Assembly (NCBI RefSeq): GCF_036884655.1
Contig: NC_088357.1
Location: 48,193,001 to 48,257,000 of the forward strand
DNA length: 64,000 bases
Source: Musa acuminata AAA Group
Taxonomy: Eukaryota > Streptophyta > Magnoliopsida > Zingiberales > Musaceae
Direction: 5' to 3'
Positions within the stretch are counted from its first letter, which is position 1, and every line of letters starts with the position of its first letter. The notes under the pieces are model-generated. The model worked only from the letters and a program-made list of their open reading frames with translations, was not told where the DNA came from and did no database searches. Below, one piece after another: positions 60,337-64,000 of the stretch. Both the position numbers and the translations under genes were made by a program.

Positions 60337-60701
60337 CTACACAACGCTCATGAAGTTTCATATGCTTTACACTACCCCATCGAAGCGACAATTATGAAGT
60401 AAAAAAATATTAAAGAAATTGATATTACGAATGAAAATTTAGTATTCTGGATAGTGGAAGAAAATAGTTGGTAATTTTTTGCTTTGTATTTCAATTAAAT
60501 TAGCCTCTTGCGCATCTGTCTTATCCATATATATTTGATCTAGAATCATCTGGTCGTCAATAGCAGCTGCAACAACAAAATAAGGAATGCTGAAGCTGCG
60601 AGACTTAGTTAATTAGGGTCATTATTGTTGTGGAAAGCCAGCGGTGAAGCATGGATGTAAGTAAAGTTGGCTCGCTAGAATGCCAATTTAGAGGCTATTT
60701 A

Positions 60702-60945
60702 GTCCCATATCCTAATTGCTTATCTCGCATGAAGCATATATTAGAGGCTTGGCATAGGCATACAGCATGATTTTATTTGAATAGGATTTGTTCTCTAGTC
60801 TCGTACAATTATTTTTCTGATTTCAGAGTAGATAAGCAATGAAGTTTTCAAGGATGACAGATGACCTTAGACTTAGAGTGTGATTAATGGGAAAAAAACA
60901 TTTGGTTGTGGCCACCAAGGGTGATTCTAAGGTTGCTTGACAGGC
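60702..60945 (+). pseudogene. Decayed U3 snoRNA copy with eroded promoter
   Basis: A mutated USE (GTCCCATATCC, 60702-60712) and ATATATTA about 25 nt later precede an RNA-like region from about 60767 (ATGATTTTATTTGAATAGG). Blocks matching U3 follow to GCTTGACAG near 60943. The box C region is deleted between TGATTAATGGG and TTGGTTGTGGCC. The copy is probably inactive. Confidence 0.75.
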
Positions 60946-61082
60946 TATATACACCATAATCTATTTTTTGACAAAATTCTTTTTTTTTTACTCTAAATCT
61001 TCTCTAATTAGTTATGGTCTAAATCTATTGACAAAATTTTCATAATATATTTAGAAAACACTGTGATCATTTATTGTCGTAA

Positions 61083-61155
61083 GGGGATGTAGCTCAGATG
61101 GTAGAGCGCTCGCTTAGCATGCGAGAGGTACGGGGATCGATACCCCGCATCTCCA
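61083..61155 (+). tRNA. trnA-AGC: tRNA-Ala (AGC)
   Basis: The 73-nt sequence folds as a full cloverleaf: acceptor GGGGATG with CATCTCC (a terminal G-C series with one G-T), D arm GCTC/GAGC, anticodon arm CTCGC-TTAGCAT-GCGAG with anticodon AGC, and T arm CGGGG/CCCCG with loop ATCGATA. Box A (TAGCTCAGATGG) and box B (GGATCGATACC) are intact. A T8 run downstream can end Pol III transcription. Confidence 0.96.
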
Positions 61156-61230
61156 TTTTCATTTATTTTTTTTGTTGATACAACACTTGTAATTTATTTA
61201 ATAAATATTATGATCATTAGTTTGACATTC

Positions 61231-61303
61231 GGGGATGTAGCTCAGATGGTAGAGCGCTCGCTTAGCATGCGAGAGGTACGGGGATCGATACCCCGCATCT
61301 CCA
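61231..61303 (+). tRNA. trnA-AGC: tRNA-Ala (AGC), tandem copy 2
   Basis: Identical over 73 nt to the copy at 61083, 148 bp downstream. The flanks are also nearly identical (for example GTTGATACAACACT and ATTATGATCA), so the whole unit was duplicated. A TTTTT run follows. Confidence 0.96.
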
Positions 61304-61379
61304 TTTTCATTTATGTTTTTCTGTTGATACAACACTCATAATGTATTTAATAAATATTATGATCACTAATTTGACATTA

Positions 61380-61452
61380 GGGGATGTAGCTCAGATGGTA
61401 GAGCGCTCGCTTAGCATGCGAGAGGTACGGGGATCGATACCCCGCATCTCCA
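61380..61452 (+). tRNA. trnA-AGC: tRNA-Ala (AGC), tandem copy 3
   Basis: Identical over 73 nt to the other two, with a 149-bp period. Its downstream flank departs from the unit after TTTTTATTTTATTT, marking the end of the array. Confidence 0.96.
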
Positions 61453-61459
61453 TTTTTAT

Positions 61460-63198
61460 TTTATTTGAGAAGTATTACTTTTGAACTTTCTTAGCCGATT
61501 GTGGATCTGATCGGACCGGACCAGCAATTTAGCAACTCTTAGATAATATACTCCATCCATTCGAATAGTAGATAACTGTAATAAGCAACTTTATTGTAAT
61601 ATTAATTACACTATATATTTATTGTAATAGTAGATAACGAGGATTGGGATTCTCTGATGTCTGCGAGAGCGACTAGTACAGTCGAAGGTCCATGAACAGT
61701 GCTCGGTCACGTAAGATTCTTTTCTTTTCCTTTGGATTCTCCTAGTGCTTCCTCTTGTTTTTGGGGTTTCTTCTCGGAACCTAGACTCTAGGGCTGCTTC
61801 CTCTTGTTCTTGGGACTTATTTGGGTTTCTTCTCGGAACCTAGACTCTAGGGCTTCCTCCGTCGTCTTCTCTCGAGCCTCTCGTCTCTCTCCCCCGTTGC
61901 TACGGTTTCTCTTGATCGAACTTTCTTTTGATCCAAGGTTTAGATTTCTTGGGGTATTTTCTTAAATCTTTCAGGGTTTTGAACCTGCGTAATAATTAAT
62001 CCAAGAGGAAGCAAGAAACAGCACCAAAAAGGTTCGTGCTTTTTACAGATTTTAATATGTCCTTCGCTGTTTTGTCGAATCGAAGCTATTAACTAACGCG
62101 ATTCCCTCATCCGCAGTTTCTTTCTCTAGGAAAGATTATACATACTTGAGTTGTCTTCTCCTCTTGTGCTTGTTTGTTTGCTATTCCGAACCTTTCTCCA
62201 CTTGAGTTTCTCTCTCAATTTTTGAACTCAAACCAATTTATGAATATCTTATTGGTGATTTTTTTGGTACATTGATAGGATGATACATTATTTTTTCTAC
62301 TCTAAAATGTTGGATAAGACAACCACCACCACCACCTTTCTACTCTAAAATTAAAACGGAGAAAATGATCTGTCTCTCGCCGCACGACCGACAGGCCATC
62401 TCGCATATAGCTGGCACGGGCAGGCGAGAAACTGGCCACACCAGACCACTTCACGTCATCGCTTGTACCCGACCAGGTTCACGAGGGCGTGACGCCCCTT
62501 GACCGATGGACTGCCCGTCGCGTGTTTGCTCTTTTGCGCGAGAGGCGCCCCCCTTGACCACCTCCTTGTCCTACTCGCGTGTTTGCTGTTTTGCACGAGA
62601 GGCGCCGCGCCCCACTATGACCAGCTCCCCACGCCTCCTTGGGACTGGCAGAGACCGAGACATGCTGCCTCTGTGTGCATTGTCCTCTCCATCCTCCCAT
62701 CACACGTCCGGAGTAGACCGCAAAATCCTGATGCAATGGCCTGGCACAAGCTTCACTGGTTCCGCGTTAATCGATCGGTCGGTAGAATATCCTGTCTGTC
62801 ACGAGTTCGCGTCGATTGATGAGTCGTTGAAATTTGGACAACCGTGTCCAGCCTCCGATCTTTTCTCCGTGACGGCGTTCAACTTGTTCCGAATCTTAAA
62901 GCGCTCGATCATGGCACAAGGTAGGAGGATTCCATCGAAACCAACCGCCTTCTGGCAATGCGAGTGTCGACAGCTCTTCTTACTCGTTCCCAGTGGCAGG
63001 CCTCGTAATTTTCCCCGCTACTTCCCGAACCGAAGACAACACCCACACACACACACGCACGCACTTACGCACACTCCCTCTCCCTGCAACTTGCTCTCAT
63101 CCTCTTCGGATACGCGCTCCGCCCTTTTTAAGTATCCCGACTCCCTCCGCCCCGACTTAATCCAAATCTGAACTCCCCCTCTCCAAACCCTAATTCGA
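61460..63198. other. Intergenic DNA and ARF promoter/leader
   Basis: 61660-62030 resembles the GC/T-rich block at 59.15-59.5 kb (GAAGGTCCATGAACAGTGCT against GAAGGTTCACGAACGGAGCT) and carries a tandem repeat with TTCTCGGAACCTAGACTCTA twice. At 62510-62620 a unit of about 70 bp (GCGTGTTTGCT-TTTTGC-CGAGAGGCGCC) occurs twice. From 62.3 kb the DNA is GC-rich with a (CA)n run near 63043-63060, and leads into the ARF leader. No other gene is supported. Confidence 0.45.
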
Positions 63199-64000
63199 AT
63201 GGCGACGGAGGAGGAGGAGGCGGCGGCGCCCGCGAGGGAGATGCCAACGGTGGAACCGCAGGTGTGGAAGGCCTGCGCCGGCACGGCCGCGCGCATCCCC
63301 GCCGTGGGATCCCGCGTGTACTACTTCCCCCAGGGCCACGCCGAGCAGGCCGGCTCCCGGCCCGACTTCTCCACCCTCCCGTCCCTCTTTAACGCCGTCC
63401 TCTGTCGGATCTCCGCCGTCCGCCTCCACGCTAGTCCTGAGACGGACGAGGTTTTCGCTTGCATCAGCCTCGACCCCCGCGTTCCTTCCGCCGACGTGCC
63501 GCTGCCGGGGTACATGACCCCCTCCTCTCGCCCGTCACTGCCGGAGGTCGCAGATGGAGGCGGCGGTGGCTTCGTCTCCTTCGCCAAGATCCTCACCCCC
63601 AGCGACGCTAACAATGGGGGCGGGTTTTCGGTGCCGAGGTTCTGCGCTGACTCGATCTTTCCCCGTCTCGACTTCAACGCCTATCCGCCGGCGCAGTTCA
63701 TCTTGGTCTACGACGTCCACGGGAATCACTGGAAGTTTCGGCACATCTACCGTGGGACTCCGCGGCGCCATCTCCTGACCACCGGATGGAGCAAGTTCGT
63801 TAACTCTAAGAAGCTCATCGCCGGCGACTCGGTGGTGTTCATGAGAAACTCATCTGGCCAGATCTTGGTTGGCATCCGCCGCACCAGCCGTTTCTGCGGC
63901 CCTTTGGACTATTCTCCCTGCGGCCCATCAGCCGCGGCCCTAGTGAATAGAGGTAGCCTCCTCGCCGGTACCGAGGGATTCTCTAGCAACGCTAGAGGTA
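63199..64000 (+). CDS. ARF: Auxin response factor, ARF10/16/17 class, 5' part
   Basis: The first 267 codons of the gene are visible; it continues past the edge. The ATG at 63199 ([20 protein letters not shown]) precedes the conserved [18 protein letters not shown] and [12 protein letters not shown] of the ARF dimerisation domain. The B3 DNA-binding domain spans residues about 127-229: [20 protein letters not shown], then [39 protein letters not shown] and [13 protein letters not shown]. The short B3 linkers and [13 protein letters not shown] form place it in the class regulated by microRNA160, whose target site would be further 3', outside the window. These factors bind TGTC elements and repress auxin-responsive genes. 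The CDS is very GC-rich, as in monocot ARFs. No frame break is seen. Confidence 0.93.
   Translation, partial: MATEEEEAAAPAREMPTVEPQVWKACAGTAARIPAVGSRVYYFPQGHAEQAGSRPDFSTLPSLFNAVLCRISAVRLHASPETDEVFACISLDPRVPSADVPLPGYMTPSSRPSLPEVADGGGGGFVSFAKILTPSDANNGGGFSVPRFCADSIFPRLDFNAYPPAQFILVYDVHGNHWKFRHIYRGTPRRHLLTTGWSKFVNSKKLIAGDSVVFMRNSSGQILVGIRRTSRFCGPLDYSPCGPSAAALVNRGSLLAGTEGFSSNARG

Larger units (their letters stand above)
61083..61460 (+). repeat. Three-unit tandem array of ~148 bp (tRNA unit)
   Basis: Each unit holds one tRNA-Ala gene and about 75 bp of AT-rich spacer. The spacers between genes 1-2 and 2-3 differ at only a few positions, indicating recent tandem duplication. Confidence 0.9.

Noticed and set aside
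61083..61460. A CRISPR-like regular array
   Set aside because: The repeat is a tRNA gene with duplicated spacers in a plant genome; spacers are not unique.
62506..63171. 221-codon plus-strand frame upstream of the ARF gene
   Set aside because: GC-rich leader or promoter DNA with simple repeats; no domain, and it precedes the true ARF start in another frame.

Overview
This window is plant nuclear DNA: AT-rich, with many GT-AG spliced genes, long introns, plant-only gene families, Pol III snoRNA and tRNA genes, and decayed transposons. The ARF gene at the right edge starts in very GC-rich coding sequence, and the small gene at 22.5 kb is also GC-rich. That contrast fits a commelinid monocot, possibly banana family (Zingiberales). 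The lineage is an inference, not a search result.

Layout. 1-6.3 kb is repeat-rich intergenic DNA with a degenerate Au-type SINE and the 3' end of an LTR retrotransposon. 6.4-10.4 kb (+) is a complete TCF25/NULP1 gene. 11.7-21.9 kb (-) is a long gene for an unrecognised protein whose C-terminus looks like a double-stranded-RNA-binding fold; it has a chimeric duplicated exon and two GC-AG introns. A TATA-driven 77-codon ORF lies divergently at 22.5 kb. 23.5-27.2 kb (-) is a PUB45/PUB6-type U-box E3 ligase without its first exon. Head-to-head with it, 27.5-34.0 kb (+) is an RNase J gene without its metallo-beta-lactamase half; a hAT-like element sits in one of its introns. 34.7-42.8 kb (-) is a complete DUF707 gene. 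43-47 kb holds a LEA_2-like relic and an intronless-CDS ELF4-LIKE gene. 50.4-57.9 kb (+) is a complete RGLG-type RING E3 ligase. 59.9-61.5 kb is a Pol III cluster: one U3 snoRNA gene, two decayed U3 copies and three tandem tRNA-Ala(AGC) genes. 63.2 kb to the edge (+) is the start of an ARF10/16/17-class auxin response factor.

The genes do not form an operon or pathway; they are ordinary neighbours. Exon borders were deduced by reading splice sites and checking phase. TCF25, DUF707, RGLG, the visible RNase J and the visible PUB join in frame throughout. The dsRBD-like gene has one unresolved segment (16.1-18.6 kb).

The most notable points are the junction near 27.24-27.54 kb, where two genes both lack their 5' ends; the in-frame chimeric exon at 13.4-13.6 kb; the U3/tRNA cluster; and the hAT-like insertion with a GC-rich internal minisatellite. 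I found no evidence of a wholly new molecular system.
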